64,000 nt of DNA, from assembly GCF_000223985.1 (NCBI RefSeq), contig NZ_AFWV01000018.1, forward strand, positions 1 to 64,000, in the 5' to 3' direction. Below are positions 24,461-33,484 of the stretch, piece after piece. The DNA is from Thiocapsa marina 5811. Lineage in GTDB: Bacteria; Pseudomonadota; Gammaproteobacteria; Chromatiales; Chromatiaceae. Position numbers and translations under genes: made by a program. Every line of letters starts with the position of its first letter. Position 1 is the stretch's first letter. The notes beneath the pieces were generated by a model, which saw only the letters and a list, made by a program, of their open reading frames with translations, was not told the DNA's origin and searched no databases.

Positions 24461-25024
24461 GCAGCCCGCGTCCTCGGAGAGCATCTCGAGTGCGCTCTTG
24501 ATCATGCCGTGCGCACGATAAAGACCGATGAGGGTCTTGGCGTCGGTGATCTCGCCGTCGTTGCACCAGTCGAGTGCCTGCGCCAAGGGCAGCCAGTGGA
24601 TCTCGATCAGCTCGTCCTGCTCATGGGCGTGCGGCTGGCGGGTCAACCCGCGGGCCATCCAGAGGTGGATCACCTCGGTGAAGACGCCCGGCGAGCTGTG
24701 CATGCGCCCGAGATCGATCCAATCCTCCGCGCTCAGGCCGGCTTCTTCGGCGAGCTCGCGGGTCGCCGTGTCGCGCGGGGTCTCGCCCGGGTCGATCTTT
24801 CCCGCCGGGAGCTCCCAGAGCCAACCATCCGCGGCGTGTCGGAACTGGCGCAGCAGACAGACGCGATCCTGCTCGTCCAGGGCAACCGTTGCAGCCCCGC
24901 CGGGGTGACGGATGATCTCGAGCTGCACCTCTTGCCCGGAGGGCATGGCGACGCTCTCGAGGGCGACGTCGATCACCCGGCCTTCAAAGACAGGCTCGCG
25001 TTTCAGGATCCGTGCTTCTGTCAT
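24458..25024 (-). CDS. Nudix hydrolase, ADP-ribose pyrophosphatase type
   Basis: From the ATG at 25024 the protein has 188 residues (MTEARILKREPVFEGRVIDV). The Nudix box is complete: GKIDPGETPRDTATRELAEE followed by AGL, with the catalytic Glu residues in REXXEE. The N-terminal beta-rich half and LRQFRHAADGWLWELPAGK are typical of ADP-ribose/sugar-nucleotide pyrophosphatases (NudF-like). It would hydrolyse ADP-ribose to AMP and ribose 5-phosphate. The gene is flanked on both sides by composite A/B repeat elements in mirror orientation, and its TAA stop is part of the downstream element. Confidence 0.88.
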   Translation of the reverse strand: MTEARILKREPVFEGRVIDVALESVAMPSGQEVQLEIIRHPGGAATVALDEQDRVCLLRQFRHAADGWLWELPAGKIDPGETPRDTATRELAEEAGLSAEDWIDLGRMHSSPGVFTEVIHLWMARGLTRQPHAHEQDELIEIHWLPLAQALDWCNDGEITDAKTLIGLYRAHGMIKSALEMLSEDAGC

Positions 25025-25040
25025 GGGAGATTCCTCAGAT

Positions 25041-25233
25041 CTAAACCGCGTCCAGTGCGAGATGCTCATGTTCGAGCGCGCTCGACGTTTGGTGCATCCA
25101 TGACCCTATGAAGGGGACGCGGTTTGAAATAATAGATTTTTTCATATGTTAAACCGCGCCGACTCCAACGCACGTCAAGTCTGCGGGGGCCGATTCCATC
25201 CAAAAACATCGCATAAGGCGCTAGGCGCGGTTG
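25041..25233. repeat. Composite TAAACCGCG element, mirror of the 24268 copy
   Basis: Here the order is B module (25041-25127), AT-rich spacer, then A module (25149-25233), both reverse complements of the modules at 24268-24460. Module A reads TTAAACCGCGCCGACTCCAA and ends GGCGCGGTTG. The Nudix gene is thus boxed by an inverted pair about 580 bp apart. Confidence 0.85.
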
Positions 25234-25323
25234 AGTCGTTTTGGAAACGACAGCCCGCAAACCCTAAACTAACGATCCGAGACCGATCCGACAAGGCGAA
25301 TCGGCCAATCGCAAGGACCCCGC

Positions 25324-26826
25324 ATGTCGACCCAAAATCCTTTCCTTCTCGCATTGACCTTCGCCGTCTACTTCGCGGTGGTCTGGATGATCGGTTGGTA
25401 CGCCTATCGGCGCACCCGTGATCTGTCGGACTTCATCCTCGGCGGGCGGCGACTCGGCAGCGGTGTGGCCGCATTGAGCGCCAGCGCCTCGGATATGAGC
25501 GGCTGGCTTCTGCTCGGTCTACCCGGATTCGCCTACGCGGCCGGCTTGGAGTCGGTCTGGCTCGCCGGCGGACTCTTGCTCGGCACCTGGGCGAATTGGC
25601 GGCTGGTCGCGGCACGCCTGCGTGTCTTCAGCATGTCCTACGGCAATGCACTGACCCTGCCCGAGTATTTCGCCAACCGATTCGAAGACCGGGCCGGATG
25701 GCTGCGCGGCATCGCCGCCTTGTTCATCCTGCTGTTTTTCCTGCTCTACACCAGCGCCGGCTTGGTGGCCGGGGGCAAGCTCTTCCAATCGGTCTTCGGG
25801 CTGCCTTACCTCTGGGCGGTGGCGATCGGCGTCCTGTCCATCATGATCTACACCGCGGTCGGCGGGTTCCTGGCCGTCTCCTGGACCGATGTCTTGCAGG
25901 GGATGCTGATGGCGGTGGCCCTGGTCGCCGTGCCTTGGGTGGCCGTGTCGCAGATCGGCGATACAACCCTGGCGCTCGAGGTGATCGAGGCCGCAAACCC
26001 GAACCTCCTGGATCCCTTCACCCGCGCCGACGGCAGTGCGCTGGGCCTGATCGGCATCCTCTCGCTGGCCGCCTGGGGCCTGGGTTATTTCGGTCAGCCG
26101 CACATCCTCGCACGCTTCCAGGCCATCGCGTCGCCCCGAAAGGTCCCGCTGGCCCGCTGGATTGCGGTCACCTGGGTCGCGATCACGCTTGCGGGCGCCA
26201 CCTTGACCGGTCTTGCAGGCATCCTGATCATCGAGCAGCCGCTCGCGCCCGAGGCGCGCGAGACGGTCTTCATCCTGCTCGTGGATCTGCTGTTTCATCC
26301 GTTGATCGCGGGTCTGCTCCTCGCCGCCATCCTGGCCGCGATCATGAGCACGGCCGACTCGCAGCTGCTGGTGTCCTCGTCGACCTTCACGGAGGATCTC
26401 TATCGCACCCTGCTGCGCCGCAAGGCCGGGGCGCGCGAGCTGGTCGCGGTCGGGCGGATCACGGTCGTCGTGATCGCCGTCGCCGCCTTTTGGCTGGCGC
26501 TCGATCCGGATGCCATGGTGCTTGATCTGGTCGCCTACGCCTGGGCCGGCTTCGGTGCCGCCTTCGGCCCGGCACTGGTCCTCTCGCTGTATTGGCCGCG
26601 CATGACCGGGCTCGGCGCGCTCGCCGGGATCCTGGTGGGCGGCCTGACGGTCTTGGGATGGCGGCAGCTCGAGGGCGGCCTGTTCGAGCTCTACGAGATC
26701 GTACCCGGCATCCTCTTCGCAACGCTTGCAATCGTTTTGGTCAGTCGCGCGGACAAGCGAAACCACGAGGGGCTCGCCGCGCGTTTTACCAAGGTCGAGG
26801 CCGAGCTGAAGGCACCGCCGGCATGA
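25324..26826 (+). CDS. putP: Sodium/proline symporter (PutP-like)
   Basis: The 500-residue protein has about 13 membrane helices and the sodium:solute symporter signature of PutP: DFILGGRRLGSGVAALSASA, SDMSGWLLLGLPGFAYAAGL, GLGYFGQPHILARFQAI and MSTADSQLLVSSSTFTEDLY. These include the Asp and Ser residues that bind sodium and proline in E. coli PutP. It would import proline with Na+, serving nutrition or osmoprotection. The stop overlaps the start of a 67-codon gene by four bases. No putA or osmoregulator is nearby. Confidence 0.88.
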   Translation: MSTQNPFLLALTFAVYFAVVWMIGWYAYRRTRDLSDFILGGRRLGSGVAALSASASDMSGWLLLGLPGFAYAAGLESVWLAGGLLLGTWANWRLVAARLRVFSMSYGNALTLPEYFANRFEDRAGWLRGIAALFILLFFLLYTSAGLVAGGKLFQSVFGLPYLWAVAIGVLSIMIYTAVGGFLAVSWTDVLQGMLMAVALVAVPWVAVSQIGDTTLALEVIEAANPNLLDPFTRADGSALGLIGILSLAAWGLGYFGQPHILARFQAIASPRKVPLARWIAVTWVAITLAGATLTGLAGILIIEQPLAPEARETVFILLVDLLFHPLIAGLLLAAILAAIMSTADSQLLVSSSTFTEDLYRTLLRRKAGARELVAVGRITVVVIAVAAFWLALDPDAMVLDLVAYAWAGFGAAFGPALVLSLYWPRMTGLGALAGILVGGLTVLGWRQLEGGLFELYEIVPGILFATLAIVLVSRADKRNHEGLAARFTKVEAELKAPPA

Positions 26827-27026
26827 GCGAGCGGCCTGCGACACCGAATGCCGACCCGCCGTTGCGTCAATGGGATGATCTCGGCGAGGAGGAGCAGACC
26901 GCACTCTTGATCGAGTATGGCTATCATCTGGAGCAGCTGCCCCCGACTTGCGATCTTCGCACCAAAGTCGAGCGTCTCGAGCAGTGGCTTTTAGGTCGGC
27001 GTATCCGCTATCAGCACGAGGACTGA
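26823..27026 (+). CDS. Small unrecognised protein coupled to putP
   Basis: An ATGA overlap with putP starts this 67-residue acidic protein (MSERPATPNADPPLRQWDDL). The middle, EEEQTALLIEYGYHLEQLPP, and RTKVERLEQWLLGRRIRY look like conserved helices, and there is no membrane segment. Similar small proteins are sometimes found after symporter genes, so a role in transporter assembly or control is possible but unproven. I do not recognise the family. Confidence 0.65.
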   Translation: MSERPATPNADPPLRQWDDLGEEEQTALLIEYGYHLEQLPPTCDLRTKVERLEQWLLGRRIRYQHED

Positions 27027-27185
27027 TATCCGCGAGAAAAGAGGGTTGAAAAAGCAGCCGACAACGGGCGACGCCGTCATCGTGTCGTCATCAATCGTCA
27101 ATAGAATGCGCCTCAGTCGACTTGCCCCAACCCGGCAAGGCCACGTCGACCTCGGCGAACCACGCTGCGAATTCGAGGTTTTCAC

Positions 27186-27272
27186 CTGAACCGCGTCGAC
27201 GGCGACGGCGGAAAGCCGCTGCAGGGCCGCGGCTCATTTGAAACATCCCAGATCACTCCGGACGCGGTTCAG
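27186..27272. repeat. Single TAAACCGCG-family B-type module
   Basis: The module begins CTGAACCGCGTCGACGGCGA and ends ACTCCGGACGCGGTTCAG. Its right end is only 6 bp before the phoB start codon at 27279, so it lies in the phoB leader. The rest of the 27027-27278 gap shows no gene. Confidence 0.75.
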
Positions 27273-27278
27273 AACACC

Positions 27279-27965
27279 ATGACCACCATTCTTGTCGTCG
27301 ACGATGAACCGGATATTCGCGAAGTCATGCGTTTTGCGCTCGAAAACGCCGAATTCCGCGTGATCGAAGCCGCACATGCGGACGAAGCGCGCAAGCTCCT
27401 GACCAACGAGAGCCCGGACCTCATCCTGCTCGACTGGATGCTGCCCGGACGCTCCGGTCTCGAGCTGGCCCAACAGCTCAAGCAGAATCCCAAGAGCCGC
27501 ACCGTACCCATCATTATGGTCAGCGCCCGCGGCGAGGAAGAGGACCGGATCAAGGGTCTCGACACCGGGGCAGACGACTACATCGCCAAGCCCTTCTCGC
27601 CGCGCGAGATGGTCGCTCGCGTGAAGGCGGTCCTGCGGCGGGCGAAGACCGACGAGCCGGCGGACGAGATCGACGTCGGGGGTCTGCGCATCGACAACAT
27701 CAGCCATCGCGTCACTGCCGAGGGTCGCCCCGTCGACATCGCCCCGACCGAGTATCGGCTCCTGCATTTCTTCATGACCCACGCAGACCGCGCCTTCAGC
27801 CGCTCGCAGCTGCTCGATCAGGTCTGGGGCGATCAGGTCTATGTTGAAGAGCGCACGGTCGACGTGCATGTCCGCCGACTGCGCAAGGCGCTCGAGGCGT
27901 CCGGCCACGACCGACTGCTCCAGACCGTGCGCGGTGTGGGCTATCGGTTCTCGGACAAGACCTGA
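27279..27965 (+). CDS. phoB: Phosphate-regulon response regulator PhoB
   Basis: The 228-residue OmpR-type regulator has a receiver domain (TILVVDDEPDIREVMRFALE; phospho-acceptor in DLILLDWMLPGRSGLEL; Lys in YIAKPFSPREMVAR) and a C-terminal winged helix (APTEYRLLHFFMTHADRAFS, VDVHVRRLRKALEASGHDRL, RGVGYRFSDKT). The sequence and the PhoR partner 5 bp downstream support PhoB. It would turn on phosphate-starvation genes when phosphorylated. Neither pstSCAB nor phoU is in the window. A repeat module sits immediately upstream of the start. Confidence 0.9.
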   Translation: MTTILVVDDEPDIREVMRFALENAEFRVIEAAHADEARKLLTNESPDLILLDWMLPGRSGLELAQQLKQNPKSRTVPIIMVSARGEEEDRIKGLDTGADDYIAKPFSPREMVARVKAVLRRAKTDEPADEIDVGGLRIDNISHRVTAEGRPVDIAPTEYRLLHFFMTHADRAFSRSQLLDQVWGDQVYVEERTVDVHVRRLRKALEASGHDRLLQTVRGVGYRFSDKT

Positions 27966-27970
27966 CACGA

Positions 27971-29422
27971 TTGGCCGCGAAGCCAAACCCAAGGGGAGAG
28001 TCCGGGCGTCGGGCCCTGTCGTTCGAGGTGTGGCTGTTGACGGCCACGATCGTCTCGTGCATCGGGCCTTGGCTGATCGCGCCCGAATGGGCTTGGGTCG
28101 GAACGGCGTTCCTCGTCGCCTATCTGCTGCGTCATCTTTACTTGCTGACGCGTCTGGCACTGCTGATCCGGCGCCACCATCGGCTCATCCCGCCCTTTCC
28201 GCGCGGGCTCTGGGGCGAGATCTATCGCAGCATCGCCCAGTATCAGCAACGCGGTCGCAAGGGCCGCAAGCGCCAGATCCGCTTCACACGTCGCTTTCGC
28301 GAAGCGGCCAACGCGGTACCCGACGGCCTGGTCATTCTCGACAAACAGCACCGGGTCGACTGGGCGAATCCGGCCGCGGCGACCTTGATGAACGTGCACT
28401 GGCCGGAAGACGACGGTCGGCCGCTGTTCGAGATCCTGACCCATCCGGATCTCAAGGGCTTTGTCGAGACCGGCGAATCCTTGCGGCCGATGGATTTCGC
28501 CCCGGAGCACAATCGCGCCCTGATGCTGTCGCTGCGCATCACGCCCTTCGGCGAGCGCAAGCGTCAGCGGCTCGTGGTCGCACGCGACATCACCAAGATC
28601 TACCATCTGAACATGATCCGGCGGGATTTCGTCGCCAACGCCTCGCATGAGCTGCGCACGCCCTTGACGGTCATCGCAGGGTTTCTCGAGAGCCTGATCG
28701 ATGCCTCGGCGACACCCCCGAACCATCGTCGGCCTTTGACCCTGATGCACAATCAGGCCGAGCGCATGCGCCTGATCATCGAAGATCTGCTGACGCTCTC
28801 GCGCCTGGAGATGTACGAGCACCCGGAGGTGCAGGAGAGCGTCGATGTCCCGGACGAGCTGCATCTGATCCTTCAAGAGGCGCACGCATTGAGCAAGGGC
28901 CGCCACGCCTTCTCGATCGACATCGACGAGGATCTCCTCCTGCTCGGCAGCCAGCCCGAGCTGCGCAGCGCCTTCTCCAATCTCATCTTCAACGCGGTCA
29001 AGCACACACCCGACGGTACCGAGATCCGTATTCGGTGGTCGACGTGGAGCGACGGCCCGGAGCTGCGCGTGGAGGACAACGGGCCCGGCATCGAGCCCGA
29101 GCATCTGCCGAGACTGACCGAACGCTTCTACCGGATCGACAAGGCGCGCTCGCGCGAATCCGGGGGCACCGGACTCGGTCTCGCCATCGCCAAGCACATC
29201 ATGAACCGACATGATGCGCGCCTGCTGATCGCAAGCGAGATCGATCGGGGATCGACCTTTTCGTGCGTCTTCCCGCACGCCCGAGCGATCCCCCGCGACG
29301 AGGCCGAACACACGACCGCACCTTGCGCGGCGCCTGAACCGACAACCGAAAACCGATCGGCCGTCGGGCCCGATGGGGCCTGTTTGCATCGGAACCGAGC
29401 TGGACGTTCCGCCGCTTGTTGA
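27971..29422 (+). CDS. phoR: Phosphate-regulon sensor histidine kinase PhoR
   Basis: The only plausible early start is a TTG at 27971, 5 bp after phoB. It is followed by a membrane hairpin (VWLLTATIVSCIGPWLIAP, VGTAFLVAYLLRHLYLLTRL), a PAS domain (AVPDGLVILDKQHRVDWANP), the HisKA box with FVANASHELRTPLTVIAGFL, and ATPase motifs (SNLIFNAVKHTPDG, VEDNGPGIEPEHLPRLTERF, GTGLGLAIAKHIM). The C-terminal ~45 residues are unrelated to the ATPase and rich in Ala, Thr and Arg. It phosphorylates and dephosphorylates PhoB. At 483 residues it is slightly longer than E. coli PhoR. Confidence 0.88.
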   Translation: MAAKPNPRGESGRRALSFEVWLLTATIVSCIGPWLIAPEWAWVGTAFLVAYLLRHLYLLTRLALLIRRHHRLIPPFPRGLWGEIYRSIAQYQQRGRKGRKRQIRFTRRFREAANAVPDGLVILDKQHRVDWANPAAATLMNVHWPEDDGRPLFEILTHPDLKGFVETGESLRPMDFAPEHNRALMLSLRITPFGERKRQRLVVARDITKIYHLNMIRRDFVANASHELRTPLTVIAGFLESLIDASATPPNHRRPLTLMHNQAERMRLIIEDLLTLSRLEMYEHPEVQESVDVPDELHLILQEAHALSKGRHAFSIDIDEDLLLLGSQPELRSAFSNLIFNAVKHTPDGTEIRIRWSTWSDGPELRVEDNGPGIEPEHLPRLTERFYRIDKARSRESGGTGLGLAIAKHIMNRHDARLLIASEIDRGSTFSCVFPHARAIPRDEAEHTTAPCAAPEPTTENRSAVGPDGACLHRNRAGRSAAC

Positions 29423-29487
29423 TGTTCGCGCGCGGGCGTAGGATTCGAAGCCGTTCCCGGTCGCAACAGGTCGCGGAGGATTCGCTG

Positions 29488-30381
29488 ATGATCGCCTTAA
29501 GCAAAGGTCTCGCCCTAGGCTGTACTCTGGTGCTGGCCGGACTGTCCTCGGCGACGTGGTGCGCCGATCTCGACGAGATCCGGGAGCGCGGCGAATTGCG
29601 CCATCTCGGCATCAAATACGCCAACTTCGTCACCGGTTCCGGCGACGGTTTCGACGTTGAATTGGTGAAAGGATTCGCGCAGGAACTCGGTGTCGACTAC
29701 GTCCTCGTCGACACGAATTTCTACAACGTCATGCGCGATCTGTTGGGCAAGGACGTGGTGCGCAATGGTTCGGAGGTCACACTCGAAGGCGACTACCCGA
29801 TCCGCGGGGACATGATCGCGGCCGGGTTTACCGTGCTCCCTTGGCGCGAGCAGGTGCTGCTGTATTCGCAACCCACGTTTCCGTCTCAGGTGCTCCTGGT
29901 CGCCCGCTCGGAATCCGAGCTTTCCCCGATCGCGGGTAGCGACGACCTCTCCCGTGATATTCTTCAAACCAAGGCGCTGATCGGATCCAAAAGCCTCTTG
30001 GTGATGGAGCGGACCTGTCTCGACCCGGCCAACTACGGCTTGACCGGTGCCGGGGTCGATCTGAAGTCCTATACCAAGAGCTCGAACCTCAACGAAATGG
30101 TCCCGGCGCTGCTCAACGAGGAGGCGGAGCTGACCCTGCTGGACGTCCCGGATGCCATTCTCGATCTGAAGAAATGGGCCGGTAACATCAAGATCGTCGG
30201 CCCTATCTCGGAACATCAGGATCTTGCCGCCGCTTTTCCGAAGAGCTCGCCTGCCCTGCGTGACGCCTTCGACGACTACCTCGCGAGAATCAAGGCCGAT
30301 GGCACCTACGATCGCTTGGTCGACAAATACTACCCGGGGATCCGTCGCTACTTTCCCGGGTTCTTCGAGCGCGACTCCTGA
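29488..30381 (+). CDS. Family 3 extracellular solute-binding-like protein, possibly a periplasmic sensor
   Basis: From the ATG at 29488 the 297-residue protein has a signal peptide (MIALSKGLALGCTLVLAGLS) and the two-lobe fold of SBP family 3: DLDEIRERGELRHLGIKYAN, DGFDVELVKGFAQELGVDYV, IRGDMIAAGFTVLPWREQVL and DALIDYLARIKADGTYDRL-like C-terminal helices. No permease or ATPase gene follows. Instead a membrane hybrid kinase starts 138 bp downstream on the same strand, suggesting the protein may feed a ligand signal to it. It resembles amino-acid-binding proteins, but the ligand is unknown. Confidence 0.8.
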   Translation: MIALSKGLALGCTLVLAGLSSATWCADLDEIRERGELRHLGIKYANFVTGSGDGFDVELVKGFAQELGVDYVLVDTNFYNVMRDLLGKDVVRNGSEVTLEGDYPIRGDMIAAGFTVLPWREQVLLYSQPTFPSQVLLVARSESELSPIAGSDDLSRDILQTKALIGSKSLLVMERTCLDPANYGLTGAGVDLKSYTKSSNLNEMVPALLNEEAELTLLDVPDAILDLKKWAGNIKIVGPISEHQDLAAAFPKSSPALRDAFDDYLARIKADGTYDRLVDKYYPGIRRYFPGFFERDS

Positions 30382-30519
30382 ATCCGGCGTCCTCGGCGCG
30401 CAGGAGCCCCGATCGCGTCGAGAACCGCAAGACCCCTCCGATCGGGGTGACCGCGCCTTCTTCGGCGCTCGACAGACCTCCTCGGGCAGTCGCTCGGGCA
30501 TCGAGCCATCCGCACCGAA

Positions 30520-33279
30520 ATGGCCCTGCTAGGTCGACTCGCCCCGCGCTGGCCGCTCCTTTTAGCGGCCATCTTCTGCGTCTATACGCTTATTCTCCTT
30601 TGGAATATCTTCGCGGCACAAGATCTACTTAGATCAGCCGCGGACACCCGGTTGGTTGCGGACAGCCAACGCCGTGCGATCGCCGTCACCGACTTCACCG
30701 CCGAGCGCCGCAACAGTGCCGTCGACCTCGCCGAGAGCCACGAGATCGAGGCCTACCTGATCAATCTCGCTTTAGGCATGTCCTTGCAGTACGGATTGAA
30801 CACCAATCTCGATGCCATCGAGCAGCGTTTCCGCCGACATTGCGAGCAGAAGACCCTGCGCGGATCGCCGCTCTACGAGCGGATCCTCTACCGCGACGAG
30901 AAGGGCGAGACACTCGTCGACCTGCAGCCCGACGCACCATCGGTGGATCTCCCGGCAGGATTCGAGCATGAATCCACGGTCTCGATTCAAACCGATTCAC
31001 ACCGCTTGATCGCGAGCGCCCCGGTGATCCACAAAGGGGTCTACAAAGGCGTCGTCATCACGGTCGGCACTCTCGATCAACTCGCCTGGCTGCTGATCTC
31101 GAGCGGGGACGAGGAGACATCCTCCGCACGCTATCAGGAGCTTCTCGTCGGACCGAACGGCCTGGTGATCGCACCGCCCGGTTCCGAGATCGCGGTCGAT
31201 TCCGAGCTGGCGCAAGCGCTTGCGCGGCTGCCCGAGGATACCCTCCTGCCGATCGGCGCGGACCCGGATCGCCGAACGGACCGGCGGGGGGCGCGTCGGG
31301 CGGACGCTCCGGCGGATCTCGACGGGATGCTCGCGGTGCGCAGCGCTGTTGCCGGTACGCCCTTATCGCTGCTCACCTTGATGACGGAGGCCTCGGTCTA
31401 CGGACATCTCAGCTCGAGGCTCTTTCTCTACACCTTGGGTGCTTTTCCCTTCGTCCTGCTGTTCGCGGCCGTCGGCTTCGATCGCATGCGGTTGCGGGCC
31501 ATTCTGTTCGAGGAGAAATATGCCCGATCGGATCGTCTGCGCGACCGTCTCGAGCACCAGAACCAACGGCTCTCCGAGGAGATCGCGCGCCGCGAGGCCT
31601 TAGAGCGGGATCTGCTCGACAACACCCGTCGGCTCGAAGAGATGGCGGAATCCCTGAAGACCAGCGTCGCGCGGGCCGAGGATGCCAGCCGTGCGAAATC
31701 CGAGTTTCTGGCGGCCATGAGCCACGAGATCCGAACACCGATGAACGGCATCATCGGGATGACCGAATTGGCGCTCGAGACACCGCTGACCGAGGAGCAA
31801 CGCGACTATCTCGTCGTCGTGAAGTCATCGGCCGACGGCCTGCTGATCATCATCAACGATATCCTCGATTTCTCCAAGATCGAGGCCGGCAAGCTCGCGG
31901 TCGAGTCGATCGATCTCGACCTGCATGCCCTCGTCACCGAGATCATGCGCTCCTTGCGTTTGAAGGCCCGGGAGAAACCGCTGGAGCTCCTCAGCGAGCT
32001 TGCGCCGGGCGTACCGCGCCGCTTGATCGGCGACCCGGGTCGTCTGCGCCAGATCCTCGTCAATCTTCTGAACAACGCGATCAAGTTTACCGAGCAGGGC
32101 GAGGTCGCCCTGTGCGTGGATGCACGGCCGATCGCAGAGGATCGGGTGGAGGTTCATTTCGCCGTGCGCGACACCGGGATCGGCATCTCGGCGGAAAACC
32201 AGAAGCGCATCTTCGATGCGTTCTCCCAGGAGGACGGCTCGATCACGCGTCGGTTCGGCGGTACGGGTCTGGGTCTGACGATCTCCAATCGATTGGCCGC
32301 CTTGATGGGCGGGCGTATCTGGGTCGAGAGCACCCTTGGCGAGGGCAGCACCTTTCATGTGACCCTTCCGCTCGGCGTCGGCGACAGCAACATCGCTGCA
32401 CAGCAACCGCCCGAGCTGAGGGAGAAGCGCGTCTTGCTGGTCGACGACAATGCGGTGAATCGCCGGATTCTCTGTCGCATGCTTGTTCAGTGGGGCATGC
32501 AGGTGACCGAGGCACGCAACGGCCGTGAATGCCTAGCCGTCGTCGCCGATCCGGACATCCGAGCGTTCGATCTGCTCCTGCTCGACTACGAGATGCCGGA
32601 TCTCGACGGTTTCGCAGTGGTCTCCGCGCTCACCCGGATCCAGCGCACGCAACACCTCGAGATGATCATGCTCTCCTCCGGGGTCATTCCCGGCCATTCC
32701 GAGCGCTGCCGAGACCTGGGCATACGTGCCCTGCTCGCCAAACCCGTCGCCTCCGACGAGCTGCTGAAGGCCGTTCAAAACGCCTTGGGAGAACGCGCGC
32801 GGGACACCGCGCACGCGTCCCCGCCAGTCCCGCCAGTCCCGCCAGCCCCGCAGTCACCGCGGCAAGACACGACGCCGCTCAAGATCCTGCTGGCCGAGGA
32901 CAACCCGGTCAATCAGAAACTCATGATCCGACTCCTCGGGAAGTGGGGCCATGAGGTGACCCTGGCCAACAACGGCCGAGAGGCATTGGATCAGGTCGAA
33001 CGGAACACCTTCGATCTCGTTCTGATGGACATGCAGATGCCGGTGATGGGCGGGTTGGAGGCGACCCAGCTGATCCGCGAGCGCGAGCGCGCCGACCCGA
33101 CGGCGGTGCGCATCCCGATTCATGCCCTCACGGCCGCCGCGCTCCCGGAGGAGCGCGCGGCTGCATTGGCTTGCGGTGTGGACGGTTATCTCACCAAGCC
33201 GCTCGAACGGCGCGAATTGCTCGCCCTGCTCGAGCGTCTCTCGATGGCCCCTAGCGAGCGGGTAGACGCGCCTGCGTAG
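30520..33279 (+). CDS. Hybrid sensor histidine kinase with two receiver domains
   Basis: The 919-residue protein starts with a membrane helix (residues 9-31), a ~260-residue periplasmic sensor region ([20 protein letters not shown]) and a second helix near 300-320, then a coiled coil. The HisKA box [20 protein letters not shown] puts the phospho-His near residue 402. The HATPase has [11 protein letters not shown] and [12 protein letters not shown]. Receiver 1 ([12 protein letters not shown], acceptor in [13 protein letters not shown]) starts near 637 and receiver 2 ([14 protein letters not shown], acceptor in [13 protein letters not shown]) near 788. A Pro-rich linker joins them. There is no HPt domain, so a separate HPt protein would be needed to complete a relay. 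Confidence 0.9.
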   Translation: MALLGRLAPRWPLLLAAIFCVYTLILLWNIFAAQDLLRSAADTRLVADSQRRAIAVTDFTAERRNSAVDLAESHEIEAYLINLALGMSLQYGLNTNLDAIEQRFRRHCEQKTLRGSPLYERILYRDEKGETLVDLQPDAPSVDLPAGFEHESTVSIQTDSHRLIASAPVIHKGVYKGVVITVGTLDQLAWLLISSGDEETSSARYQELLVGPNGLVIAPPGSEIAVDSELAQALARLPEDTLLPIGADPDRRTDRRGARRADAPADLDGMLAVRSAVAGTPLSLLTLMTEASVYGHLSSRLFLYTLGAFPFVLLFAAVGFDRMRLRAILFEEKYARSDRLRDRLEHQNQRLSEEIARREALERDLLDNTRRLEEMAESLKTSVARAEDASRAKSEFLAAMSHEIRTPMNGIIGMTELALETPLTEEQRDYLVVVKSSADGLLIIINDILDFSKIEAGKLAVESIDLDLHALVTEIMRSLRLKAREKPLELLSELAPGVPRRLIGDPGRLRQILVNLLNNAIKFTEQGEVALCVDARPIAEDRVEVHFAVRDTGIGISAENQKRIFDAFSQEDGSITRRFGGTGLGLTISNRLAALMGGRIWVESTLGEGSTFHVTLPLGVGDSNIAAQQPPELREKRVLLVDDNAVNRRILCRMLVQWGMQVTEARNGRECLAVVADPDIRAFDLLLLDYEMPDLDGFAVVSALTRIQRTQHLEMIMLSSGVIPGHSERCRDLGIRALLAKPVASDELLKAVQNALGERARDTAHASPPVPPVPPAPQSPRQDTTPLKILLAEDNPVNQKLMIRLLGKWGHEVTLANNGREALDQVERNTFDLVLMDMQMPVMGGLEATQLIRERERADPTAVRIPIHALTAAALPEERAAALACGVDGYLTKPLERRELLALLERLSMAPSERVDAPA

Positions 33280-33399
33280 ACCCGCAACGATCGAATTCAC
33301 GACCCGAGGCGATTTCCGGGACGGGATCGACCAAACTTTAGGGACGATTCAAGTCGCCCCAAAGTCCTTGCAAGTATCCATACTTAAAAAGGTGAAATC

Positions 33400-33484
33400 C
33401 TGAACCGCGCCTCCAAAAAGTTCAGAACAATCCTGGAGCCCGACACAACATGAAAATGTCGCATTTCACTCGGGGCGCGGTTTA
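33400..33484. repeat. TAAACCGCG-family B-type module
   Basis: It begins CTGAACCGCGCCTCCAAAAA and ends CACTCGGGGCGCGGTTTA. The final TTA is the complement of the aminotransferase TAA stop. An internal segment, CACAACATGAAAATGTCGCA, resembles one in the 24375 module. Confidence 0.8.
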
